Origin: Antedon mediterranea
Taxonomy: Eukaryota > Echinodermata > Crinoidea > Comatulida > Antedonidae
Direction of reading: 5' to 3'
DNA: 64,000 nt
NCBI RefSeq assembly: GCF_964355755.1
Contig: NC_092676.1
Location: 11,020,288-11,084,287 of the forward strand
A model generated the notes under the pieces. The model was not told the DNA's origin and made no database searches. It saw only the letters and a list, made by a program, of their open reading frames with translations. This document shows, piece by piece, positions 54,116-64,000 of this stretch. The number at the start of each line of letters is the position of its first letter. Within the stretch, counting starts at the first letter, position 1. A program made the translations under genes and the position numbers.

Positions 54116-54424
54116 ATATACTCTCTTTTCCCAAACATTCTTTAGGTCGTTGGACCTATAAATTGGTCGAGTTTACAAATTCTCATTTCTGTCAGCTGTA
54201 GTAAGTTAAAGCTTCGCGTGTGGTAACTGCTTCTGAATGCTTATGTCCTCGGAGAATATAGCTGAATGTAGCTGTAGTAACACTGTACCAATAATTGTTC
54301 AGTCAGAGAATGGGGTGGATGAATAATAATGAAAAGATTTAAAACACTTTGTGTGCACTGTCAATATTTATTCTGCGTATGTGATACATTATTAGCTGCT
54401 TCAAAATTAAACACCAAACATTAA
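54116..54424. other. No gene recognised
   Basis: Noncoding; ends in TTAA, one TSD copy of the next MITE. Confidence 0.35.
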
Positions 54425-54755
54425 AGATGTATTGTCTCCCTGAAAAAATAATTCTTAAACAATTTTTTGTTGAATATGCCATTTTAATGTCACCTAATAG
54501 TTATCCACTTTGACCAACAATTGGATCGAAAAAAAAAATTTTTTTTCTAAAAAAACTGTAATTTAAAGCAACAATTAGTCAAATTGGCTGCCAGCCAATG
54601 GGTTTGTGGTTGAATTTAACTATTTATTTTGTCATTTTATAAGTGAAAGCATTAATTCACGGAAGTGATTAACTTTATTAAAACTTCAAAATAATATATT
54701 CAAAGTCCGATTTTATTAATCTTTATACTTCATGTTTTTAGGGGACAATACATCT
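54425..54755. mobile_element. TTAA-flanked MITE (piggyBac/Kolobok-like)
   Basis: AGATGTATTGTCTCCC at the left pairs with GGGGACAATACATCT at the right, with TTAA at 54421-54424 and 54756-54759. 331 bp, no coding. TTAA duplication points to piggyBac or Kolobok enzymes. A related fragment lies at 4358-4430. Confidence 0.8.
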
Positions 54756-54759
54756 TTAA

Positions 54760-56925
54760 GCAATGCTTATCAATAATGGTAAAGATCTATTAATTAATGT
54801 AAATGTGTTTACAATGCGAAAAGTAATGAACTTATTCATTATTAATACATTCAAATGAATGTTTCAGTTATAGGCCTAATTATAATACCAAATTTGTTCC
54901 GGAACTGGACTTGCCGTATGATCTTTCGAAACCTTTAAGATTATACATATGAGAGAGTACATGTTAACAGTTTTTTTTTTAAAGTGATTATATTGTCAGA
55001 AAAAATCTAAGCAAGTATTTGTTATGCAAACAATTCTTTTTTTACGCAAAGAGTTTTTGAAGCATGACATGATATGCCTGAAGATATTATCTCAGCTCAG
55101 TCTCTATTAATGTTTTTTAAAAACCGCTTGGACAATTTCTGGAGAGAATAAGATATGGGATCTAATAGAATAAAACCTAAACAAACCCCATATGTTTAAT
55201 CTTTAATCTAATTTAATTAACATTATGATGAGTAATTGCTTTGTGTATATAATTTTCTCTGCTGCTGAGAAGACATTTCAAATAACAAAACCAAAACGAA
55301 CGAAATATTAATTAGTTAAATGTTATGCAATAAAGGAAAGGATAACTACAATTCTTAAACATCTTCAACAAATGATTGTTTCGGGTATTAATACGGTACA
55401 TCATGCTTGAATGTTTGCATTGCGTTGTTAGATGCTATCTGTAAAAAAAGTAAAACGTGAATTGTTTTAAATGTGATGGAAGATAAATGTTTTATGCGAT
55501 GTTGTACAAAAGCCACCCTTTCCTGACGGACTGTATTAATTCAAGCTTCAACGGTGAAGCCTGTTTTGCAGAAAATCTACAAATTCCAGCACTGGTCTTA
55601 CAATTGATTATTTGTCTGGTCCACAGGTCACCATCTCGGACATTCTCCCCTCAACCACTAAATATTCAGGTTTGACATCCGTAAAGCAGGATGCTGCTCC
55701 AGTAGTTAAAGATGTGCTTAATGATAACTGTCTTATGAACAGTTTCGTATTAAATATGATATACGTTTGGCTTCCTTGACATACCATGATATAATTGTAG
55801 CTATTCCTAAAATATGGAGAGATGCCATGCAATCTAAGAACTATGATATAATTTTAAAACAAAAAAGTGAAGTAATTATAGCATCGGATTTAAAATTAAT
55901 AACAAAACTTGCATACACATTAATAATTAATCGTATTAGTACTCTTATCTCCCGCATACCTGTATCAAATTGGAAAACGAATTTTTACATATAGCTGACT
56001 GGGATGTGTTATATAAATTAACATACAAAAGTACAATAGACACGACAAGACTGATATATTTTCAGTACAAAATATTAAATTGTTCTTGACTACAAATGTT
56101 TTACTAAAAAAAGATTCTTTTAAGGAAGAGCCAGGGTGTTTGCAATATCTTTTTTGGAAATGCAAAAATTAATATCATTTTGGAAAGACGTCCAACTCTG
56201 GTTGAACAATAGAAATATGAAAATAGTTTTTAATGCAAAAATTATATTATTGGATTTTCCAAAACTTTCTGTAATAAATTTCATTATTTCGATAGGAAAA
56301 TACTATATTTATAGATGTAAATGGAGAAATATAGCAGTAACACTAAAATATTTCCTAGTCGAACTAAAATATCTCCAAAATATGGAATGGCACATTGCAC
56401 AAAAAAGGATAAAATAGATATGCACTTGAAAAAGTGGTTACATATCGGACAGAATGGGTAGTTGAAAACCAATGTTAGGTAATAGCTCGAAATCTGATCG
56501 CTTATATATTTTTTACATATTCACATTTGGTTATTGGTTAATGTATAGTATTATGTAAGTTGTGTATATATGGTGTTTTTGTGGGTTTTTTTAAACTGAA
56601 AACAAAGTTATTAAAGACATACTGTTTTTGGTACCATGAAATATGAAATCAATAATTAAAATAAAAAACGGATGCTGCCCAAAAAATTTGCAAAATACGG
56701 CTTTAATTAACTTGCTTTTTTAATTGTCGTAACAAACTGGTGTATTTAGTATCTAGTAATTTTATTACTGTAGCTTATTAGCCGTGGCACTAAGTGGGTT
56801 AGGCAGTGTTGGCGAATATTTATGACTATACCAAAATAACCTAAGCATTTACGCTTGAAGTTTTTATAAAAAAGTTACCATCACACACTTACAAATACCT
56901 TAGACCTTTGTGATTTAACTTTCTT
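54760..56925. other. AT-rich DNA, possibly intron of the TSP gene
   Basis: I found no convincing exon or repeat. Frames near 55767-56417 are AT-rich and unsupported. Downstream exons of the minus-strand TSP gene might lie here but I could not locate them. Confidence 0.35.
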
Positions 56926-56945
56926 TTAATGATTATAATTTTTAC

Positions 56946-57564
56946 CTGGACAAAAATCTTCATTTGAACAACTTCTATGTTCTTCAGATGACCCAATGCA
57001 ATGTGTACCACCACAAAATGCTGAAGTTACTTCACTCCGAGTTCTTGATTGTGAACCACCACTCCCACAAGTTACAGAACATGATGACCAGTTTTGCCAG
57101 TCACTCCAAACACAATTAACCTGATCTTCATCGACGCACTGTCTCGATTCTGTAGGTGATCCACTGCTGCAATCCGTGCCTCCACATACTGCCGATGTCT
57201 TCACACGTGTTCTTGTTGATGTACCCATTCCGCAAGAAACAGAACAGGCTGCCCATTCCTGCCAGTTTCCCCAAACACAATTTACTGAATTTCCAGGATT
57301 ACAAGTTCTTGTTTCGTATGATGGTCCACTACATCCTCCTCCGCCACATGATGCATGGACTCTAATAGTCCGGCTTCTCGATTGTATTCCTCCGCTTCCG
57401 CAGGTTATTGAACAAGATGACCATGCTTGCCAGCTGTTCCACTGGCAGTTTCCTGGACTGCACGATCGTCTACGTCGTCTACGTCGTCTAACTCTAAAAC
57501 CCGCGTCAACGAGTAGTAATTCTAATACAACTAAGCATACCAAAAATACCAGAGTAGCTTGCAT
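56946..57564 (-). CDS. Secreted protein with three thrombospondin type-1 repeats (exon)
   Basis: From the Met at 57564: signal peptide (residues 1-22, MQATLVFLVCLVVLELLLVD), a run of eight Arg at 26-33, then three TSP1 repeats (about 40-95, 96-150, 151-205). Each repeat opens with the W..W..W pattern (WNSWQAWSSC, WGNWQEWAAC, WSDWQNWSSC), followed by C..(S/T)CG and R.R motifs and CGG..C. A donor CCAG|GTAAAA follows at 56946, so further exons to the left are likely. A polypyrimidine AG lies just before the start, which suggests a 5' UTR intron. The Arg run could be a furin-type cleavage site. Extracellular; partner unknown. Confidence 0.82.
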
Positions 57565-57579
57565 TTCTCTAAAAAAAAA

Positions 57580-58080
57580 ACAAGAAAACAAAAATGTAAC
57601 ACTGTACACTATCATTTTTAATTTGATTTAATCAACAGTTGCAGTAAAGATTTATCAAGAAAACTGTTATATAAAGAGTTTGATAACGGTGGATTTAAAA
57701 TGCCTCATATTCTTAGTTTTATCGATAGACTCAAAACGTGCAGGATTAAATAATATATTCCTAGATAATAATAATAATAGAAAATGTTGTTGTTTTCACC
57801 ACCAAGCTGAGAAATATTTTCGCTTGTAATTTCTCAACAAAAGTCTCTTCTTATAACAAAACTATCTCCTTGTTTAAAAGATGTAGGCTACTGTTAGCTT
57901 GGGTTGTATCCCATTTTTTACAAATCTAGATTATAGATTCGCTAGATTATAGAGCAATTGCGGTTTTGTGAATAGATCGATTATTATCCAAAGATCTTTT
58001 CAGTTTCAAATCATTCCTTTATTATTAACTCTCTCTCTATCTAACCACAATAACGGAAACTAAAATTAGTGACATAATAT
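57580..58080. other. No gene recognised
   Basis: Upstream of the TSP exon; may hold its promoter or first intron. Confidence 0.35.
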
Positions 58081-58084
58081 TATA

Positions 58085-58640
58085 GCTCAACGACAAAAAA
58101 GTCCAGGATCTGATGGCTTTTCCAATCGAGTTATCAAAAACATAATATACTTTATTTCCAAGCTTTTAGCCCATATTTTTAACCTGTCATTTCAAACGGA
58201 AATGTTCCCAGACTTTATTAAAAAGTGTCAAAGTTATTTCTATATTTTAAAAAGGCGGTCAACATCACTATTTACAATCGACTTTATAATTTTTTTTCTA
58301 AAAATATTATATCTTGTTTAAACATCAGTACGGTTTCAGAAAAGCTTCTTTTAACTGATCTCGCAATAATTGATCTTACAATAAGCACACGGTTGGTATT
58401 TTTCTTGACTTGAGTAAGGCTTTTGACACATGAATCATGATATACTTCTTGATAAACTACAACATTAAAGTGTCAGAGGCCTTCCTCGTTAACTCTCAAG
58501 TAGTTACCTTACTAATCGACAACAATTTACTGCTTTTCGTCCTTTCAATTCCCAACCTTCCATTCAATGCGGCGTTTCACAAGGTTCTATACTTGGTCCA
58601 TTATTATTTTTATTTACTCTACAGCTCACCATGTCGGTCG
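58085..58640 (+). pseudogene. LINE reverse transcriptase remnant, plus strand
   Basis: Broken frames show KSPGSDGFSNRVIKN, FNLSFQTEMFPDFIKK, QYGFRKASF, FLDLSKAFDT and CGVSQGSILGPLLFLF. These are RT blocks 0 to 5 of a Jockey/CR1-like LINE with many stops. It ends where a dispersed repeat (CATGTCGGTCGGTTGATC) begins. Confidence 0.75.
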
Positions 58641-59704
58641 GTTGATCAGTAAACACTAATTGTATATGGCCTTGTTTTGATATCAGGGCCACGGATTCCG
58701 TAGTGAGATAATTTGAATAAGAGTATATTGTGATCAATTGTATCGAAAGCCTTGGAGTGGTCTATAAAAATTCCTAATGTGAGGTGACGGTCTTCGAAAC
58801 CATCAACAATTTGATTAGTTAGGTCGATTAGAGCTGATGCAGTATTATGGCGTTTTCTGAATCCAAATTGTTTTTTTGTAGAATGTTGTATTTATTTATG
58901 AATGAGGACGTACGTTCATAAATCACTCTCTCCAAGGCTTTCGAGAAAATTGAAAGAATTGAGATAGGACGATAGTTGGAGAGATCAGATTTGTTGCCGG
59001 TCTTATAAATAGGAGTAACACGCGCTATCTTCATCCTGTCTAACCTGTTTAACCATTAGATAAAACAAGATTAAAAATATGGGATAATGAAAAGGAGATC
59101 AAATTTGCAACATATTTAATGGGTTTTGTTTTAAAATCGTCAATGCCAGGGGATTTGTTTGTTTCAAAGGATGTCATAATTTTTATTATGTTTATACTTC
59201 CGTCTGGATTAAGGAATAACAATTATCAGTTGGGTTTGGCAGAAAGTCTTTAAATGACTTATTGACATGGGAAATTTTGTTAGCAAGGGAAGGACCAATT
59301 TCTACAAAGTATTTGTTAAAAGCATTACATATTGTATTGGGATCTTTAGTCAGTTCACCGTTACAGTTGATAGAGATATCAGAGTTTCGATTATTGGGGT
59401 TTTTGAGTAGTGAATTGATGGTTTTCCAGGTTGCCTTGATATTATTTTTATGTTTAATGAAAGTGTCCGTAATTTTTTAGCCAGTTTGATCAAAGTATTT
59501 GATTTATTGCGAAATTTTTTGTATGTTTTTTCATTGGCGACAGAAGGACAGTGGAGGAATTTAGAATAAAGTTTGTGTTTATATTTAACTGAATTTAGCA
59601 ATCCATTAGACATCCAGGATTTTTATTTTTTTTATATTTTTTTTTCATTTTTGGAGGGGAAAGTGTTTATTATAAAGTGATTTTAATTTATTGTAAAAAT
59701 TATT

Positions 59705-59789
59705 ATATGCAGTGTTGGGATCGTCAGTGTTTATATGCAGTGTTGGGATCGTCAGTGTTTATATGCAGTGTTGGGATCGTCAGTTTTTA
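59705..59789 (+). repeat. Three tandem 28-bp units inside the LINE
   Basis: TATATGCAGTGTTGGGATCG-TCAGTGTT occurs three times in a row, the last slightly changed. A local expansion within decayed LINE sequence. Confidence 0.85.
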
Positions 59790-60050
59790 TAACTTCAAGC
59801 CATTGTTGTGTAGCCACATCAATGCGAAAGTTTTCCAGGGATGTATAGTTTATTTACTCATTTACTCATGCATTTCTTCCCTTTTTGAGCCAGTTGGAAC
59901 ATTATTAATAAAAGAAATATTGAAAACAGGAAGATGCTCAGAGATATCACAATACAGTAAACCACTTATGTTGTGATGATTGAACTGATTTGTAAAAATG
60001 TTGTCAAGCAGAGTAGCAGTGGTTTTAGATATACGTGATGGTTTGTGAAT

Positions 60051-60365
60051 TCATGGAAGGTAATGGTTACTAACCAGTGAATTTATAAAATGGCGGGCTT
60101 CGTTATCAAATTCATATTTAAGAATGTCAATATTGAAATCGCCAAGGATATACACAATCTTGTTTTCTTTGGATAATGTGGAAAGACCAGAATCTAGTTC
60201 ATCTGAAAATGTGTTTGGGTCAAAAGAGGGGGGCCTATAAACCGTTCCAATTACGATGTTTTTTAAATTTGGTATGGTAATTTCGATAAAAATTGATTCG
60301 CATGTAGAGGGGTGTAGAGTCAAGTCATTTCTTGTAGAATACTGAAGGCTATCACGAATATACAT
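60051..60365 (-). pseudogene. APE endonuclease fragment of the minus-strand LINE
   Basis: 104 codons: MYIRDSLQYS, CESIFIEI, IVIGTVYRPPSFD, and YILGDFNIDIL (catalytic Asp-Asn). The frame stays open here although the rest of the element is broken. Confidence 0.8.
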
Positions 60366-60593
60366 GGCAACGCCACCATCGACTTTATGGTCTCTGTGAT
60401 TTGCAGTAAAATGGCAATTTGGGAGCTGTACAAGAGGGTTATCATATTTAAGGCAAGTTTCACTTACACCAATGACATCAAACTGATGCTTTGTTGTTTC
60501 TCTAAGAGTTGTTTAATTTGATCAGTGTTTTTAAGGATACTTCTAGAGTTAAAATGAATTGTAGAAAAGCAGTCAGATTTAGTATTCGGGAAT

Positions 60594-61790
60594 TCATTCA
60601 TTCATTCATCTTTTATTGCGGAAAAAAAAAATTCTCCATAGTTCAGCAACAAATTAGTGTACATTATTGCAAATATAACAAATACATATAAATATATATG
60701 TAGAGATATATATAAAAAAAACCTATGCTACATAGTCACAGTTAGAACAATAGATTCATCCATCTACTATGTAGATTGGATGAAGGAAAAGCAAATTCAT
60801 GAATACATTTTATGACAATATTGTCTGACCTCCCTAACCTGCACAACATGCCAAACACCACCTTACGTTGTAGTTCGTAGAACGAGCAGATGTGGTTTTC
60901 TACAAACATGGTGCTGGCACTGCATGACCTAGGTTTATTAAGGAGCAGGCGTAAGGCATTGTTGAAGCACACCTTTAGTGCTTCCATAGATTTTACATTA
61001 AAATTTGCCCACAAAGAAGCACAGTATAAGTTACTACAATATGTTTTAAACAAAAAACACTTTATGTTTTTAGAGCATTTTGAGAAAGTTCTACATAGTG
61101 TATTAGCTCTAATGCACAATGACCTGTACTGTCGTTTGATATCCGTATCATCTTTCAAATCGGGTGTCAACGTGTGACCCAAGTATTTAAAAACTCTAAA
61201 AAAGTCAAGTTCCGACTCAAATAAGTTTAAAGTGGGAAGCTTTGTCAATTTCCTGACTGTAGGACAGAATAACATACATACAGATTTTTTTCTTGTTATA
61301 CAATATATCATGCGTTAATGAGTATTTTTCACACATATGAATTAGATGTTGTAATGCGGAGGCAGATGGTGCAATAAGTACCATATCATCCGCGTAACTA
61401 AGGTTGTTTAGTTTTATACCTTGTAATTCGCATCCATTGCGAGACATACTGAGATTGACAATTAAATCATCCATATAAATATTAAAAAGTAAAGGAGACA
61501 TAACTCCACCTTGTCTAACACCATTGGTAACTGGGAAGTCTCTAGACAATGACTTTCTCCACCGAACATGAAACCTTTGATTGGTATACCAAGATACAAG
61601 AACTCTAACTACACATGAGTTGGGGTAGTAGTATTGAGATAATTTTTGGTTTTTAGAGAAAAAATGTGTATCAGGATCAATATTAGTAGTAAAATTGTCA
61701 AAATCATTTAAAAAGGGTGAAAAAATGAAGTTGGTTAGTCGGTCATGTTGCGAGGTGCTAGAGGCTATATCAGTTGCATAGTACATACCA
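60594..61790 (-). mobile_element. LINE of a different clade, 3' half, minus strand
   Basis: It ends in a (GAAT)n tail (60594-60612). Two overlapping frames (61786-61217 and 61311-60742) give RT: VRVLVSWYTNQRFHVRW, GVRQGGVMSPLLFNIYMDDL, LSYADDMVLIAPSASALQ (catalytic YADD), then FKYLGHTLTPDLKDDTDIKR and a Cys-rich C-terminal part. The VRQGG...MDDL pattern differs from the VPQGS pattern of the CR1-like elements here. One frameshift near 61300. Confidence 0.8.
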
Positions 61791-62537
61791 AAAAAAAATA
61801 TGTGTTACAAAAACAGTATACGACTTAACGTATTTAAAGAGAGGGGAAAAAAAGAAAAAAAAAGAATCAAAATTGAAATTTTTGGTTAAAATTAACTGAT
61901 ATTGATAAAAATATGATGTGATGAATGAAAACAACAAAATAAAAAAATTAAAAATTAAAAATTATGGAACGTGTATTTATTTTTAAAGTGTTTAATTATT
62001 ATTATTTTCCTTTCAAAAAGTATATAAGTTATCTTGATGCTTGGCATTGTTTCCCTGGCTGACCACTTCCTCTTCTCTTCTGTCCACTTCATCTTCTTCA
62101 TGCTTCTCATCCGTGATCCACACTCTCACCAGTTTAATAATAAAAACATTGTCAAACAAAAGTTAATGATGAAAATAGAAGTAATAATAGTTATGATTAT
62201 CAAAATAATAATTGATAAATAAAAAAAAAATTGATATGATGGAAAAAGAAAAAGAAAAACGTCTTAGCTTTTATGAATGTTGTTTTCAGTTATGACTTAA
62301 TGTTATGTAAGGAGTACTTAGCTGTTCGTTGATTGTTCCTGATTTGGGTGGAAACTCAAAGATGGTTGAGGTCAGAAACTGATCTGATGACGATCTTTTT
62401 CTTGTTCTTTAGCAGACAGTGTACTCTTCCATCTGTGGACCAGGCAGCTTTAACTGCTTCATTACGTGTTGCTAGATGTAATTACAGATTTAAGCGTCTA
62501 GATGTTAGGTTCTCAGTAATTGAGTAACCAGATTTTG
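61791..62537. other. AT-rich DNA without recognised gene
   Basis: Possibly remains of the LINE upstream region. No clear domain. Confidence 0.35.
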
Positions 62538-62795
62538 TTAGTTGTCGTTTATTGCGAAAAAAATCAGAGCGAGTGCGATATGAGGTGACTTGGATTTAGA
62601 TACTGGTAATACATCGGTGCCAGGATTTAGTTTCTTCCTGCCTAAACGATGTGTGCGATCAATATCACAAATTTCAACCCCTTCTGAGATCCTCGTTGTT
62701 ATTACGTCTATCCCCATTGCTATGTTTTCAGCTAATAAAATGTCATTCTGTTCACGAAGATTAGAAATGTTTGCCGCCGTTACTCCGTTGTCCAT
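62538..62795 (-). pseudogene. LINE ORF1-like remnant
   Basis: 85 codons: NISNLREQNDILLAENIAMG resembles a coiled-coil/linker, and VEICDIDRTHRLGRKKLNPG resembles the RRM-linked motif (I..CHR.G...) of LINE ORF1 proteins. Only this part remains. Confidence 0.5.
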
Positions 62796-62939
62796 GGCAA
62801 CGCTGTCATAAACACTGTCAGTAACCTGATCAATTATAGATTTACTGATTTCAGCAATTAGCGTTTTACTATCACATAGGCTACAGCTTTAAGTTCAGGT
62901 GACGATAATATATGATTACTAATGCTTGTTGCCACAATT

Positions 62940-63626
62940 GAAATTAGTTGAGGATCGTCGGCCAGAAGGTCATGAAGGGGTCCGACTCTCAGACCTAGCG
63001 GTGATACCGGCTTTTGTTTGTTTGTTTGTCATCACTCTAGCGCTCACAATTTTAATTCGAATGACTCCAAATTACTACGATACATGTCGCCTGGTGCAAG
63101 AACGACATTGCCCAATTTTGACCACGGTCTCAATTCTGGACCACTTTTTAGAATTATTTTCAGACCTGCTAGTGTTAAAAGAAGGGACATAATTTTCACA
63201 AGCCGGTGAGCAGTCTTAAAGTAACAAGTAAACTAAAATTGCATTTTTTGAGAACTACTTGTCCAAAAAACTTCATTTTTGTACAAGAGGCAAGAGTTAT
63301 TATTTGTAATTTTAAAACATAATTAGATAAGGTTTTTGATGCGAGTAGGCCTAGTTTAAAAAACATATTTCTTTTTAAATTCACTCGTTTGATCTTCGCG
63401 TTGCTGTTCTATTGTTAGTCAACTGAAGCTATTGTTAATTGAAAGGCATGTTAAATAACCATTAAACCAAACTCGCATAGACATGTTTATAGTGAAATTA
63501 GCCTAAATCACAAACCGCATTAAGACACACACAAATATACATATATATATATTTTTTCCCGGAGAAATCTTATGTAGGAGAATGTTACATTAGGCGGAGG
63601 TATGCACTCTCGGAGTGGCTTTCTAG
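62940..63626 (+). mobile_element. Helitron family N2, 3' part
   Basis: It shares blocks with 3300-3745 and ends in a CACTC-TCG-GAGTG hairpin (63604-63616), then GCTTT, CTAG (63623-63626) and T, the Helitron 3' signature. The 5' limit is uncertain. The 88-residue frame at 62926-63192 is incidental. Confidence 0.7.
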
Positions 63627-64000
63627 TTTAATTTGTTTCCCTTTCTTAATTTCTTCGGCCATCATTGGTTTCAGTTTTTTTCTAATTGCTCTAACTGCTG
63701 CTGTGAAATCTTCACTGACGCTTGCTTCTGCTTGAAAACCATAATAATTAATTTGATTACTACATTTTTATTATTTCTCTGATACCTGCTTATTACTATT
63801 ATGTGTATTTGAAGTGTGAAAAAAAAAATAAAAGAAAAGAAAAAAAAAGGATAAAATGATTGGATCAACAATCATTATTGGCAGTGGAAAGGGTCTGAGA
63901 CTAATAGAACCATGTCAATTCCAACTAATATAAACAAGGCCATATACATGGCTGCATTTTGTACGCGACTAAAAAGCAATGCTTGGAATGATTCACTCTC
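63627..64000. other. No gene recognised
   Basis: AT-rich DNA. A CAAGGCCATATACATGG and ACGCGACTAAA segment near 63937-63972 resembles, inverted, the repeat at 17050-17160. Confidence 0.35.

Larger units (their letters stand above)
58655..60590 (-). mobile_element. Degenerate CR1-like LINE, minus strand
   Basis: RT pieces lie in 58690-59060 (ARVTPIYKTGNKSDLSNYRP, FGFRKRHNTASALIDL, HSKAFDTIDHNIL), the linker at about 59100-59613, and the endonuclease at 60051-60365. Its 3' part is lost at 58655. Many stops. Confidence 0.8.

Noticed and set aside
57176-57631. 151-residue plus-strand frame
   Set aside because: It is the antisense shadow of the TSP1-repeat exon, whose Cys/Trp pattern clearly marks the minus strand as coding.
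1-64000. tRNA or rRNA genes
   Set aside because: I saw no convincing cloverleaf with A and B boxes or rRNA core sequence by eye; a dedicated RNA search would be needed to exclude them.

Overview
This is a nuclear window from an animal, AT-rich and packed with transposons. Host genes are split by GT..AG introns. One belongs to the Nance-Horan/GUK-holder family and one carries thrombospondin type-1 repeats, both animal-type genes. The repeat set (CR1-type LINEs with PHD+esterase ORF1, Penelope-like elements, Ty3/gypsy, Helitrons, a Maverick/Polinton, Mutator-like, Harbinger, hAT and mariner-type MITEs) and the frequent GGCCTAGGCCT-like words suggest a marine invertebrate. An echinoderm is my guess, not something the sequence proves.

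Layout. 1-4762: Helitron 3' piece, a 1.6-kb TIR transposon with a nested hAT MITE, and a second Helitron family; probably intron of the next gene. 4763-10433: the last three coding exons of an NHS-like gene on the plus strand, then 3' UTR. 11.2-18 kb: a 17-bp minisatellite, a Penelope-like element between inverted repeats, a mariner-type MITE, long noncoding DNA, GTCCTAGGGGG minisatellites and Helitron pieces. 17992-28036: a minus-strand Ty3/gypsy element with a perfect 5-bp TSD. A LINE and an unrelated solo LTR have inserted into it, and the solo LTR in turn holds a Mutator-like and a Harbinger element. 28-29.87 kb: degenerate coding islands of unknown type.

29871-41132 is the highlight: an 11.26-kb Maverick/Polinton derivative that is almost wholly palindromic (two arms of about 5.4-5.5 kb around a 0.35-kb centre). 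It has 5'-AG/CT-3' ends and a perfect 6-bp TSD (GAGATG). Both arms carry the same crippled Polinton integrase start, an acidic protein gene with SUMO-interacting-like motifs, and a small intact gene resembling Bcl-2 proteins. It looks like a snap-back (panhandle) derivative of a protein-primed virus-like element that kept accessory genes and lost the capsid and polymerase genes.

41.1-49.4 kb: AT microsatellites, a second copy of the TIR transposon, and a nearly complete minus-strand CR1-like LINE (ORF1 with PHD and esterase domains; ORF2 with APE endonuclease and reverse transcriptase). 49.5-54.8 kb: two Penelope remnants, MITEs, and a Mutator-like copy interrupted by a Helitron, with the empty site available elsewhere in the window. 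56.9-57.6 kb: an exon of a secreted thrombospondin-repeat protein on the minus strand. 58-62.8 kb: remnants of at least three LINEs. 62.9-63.6 kb: a Helitron 3' end.

All comparisons were made by eye within the window. Family names rest on recalled motifs, not on searches.
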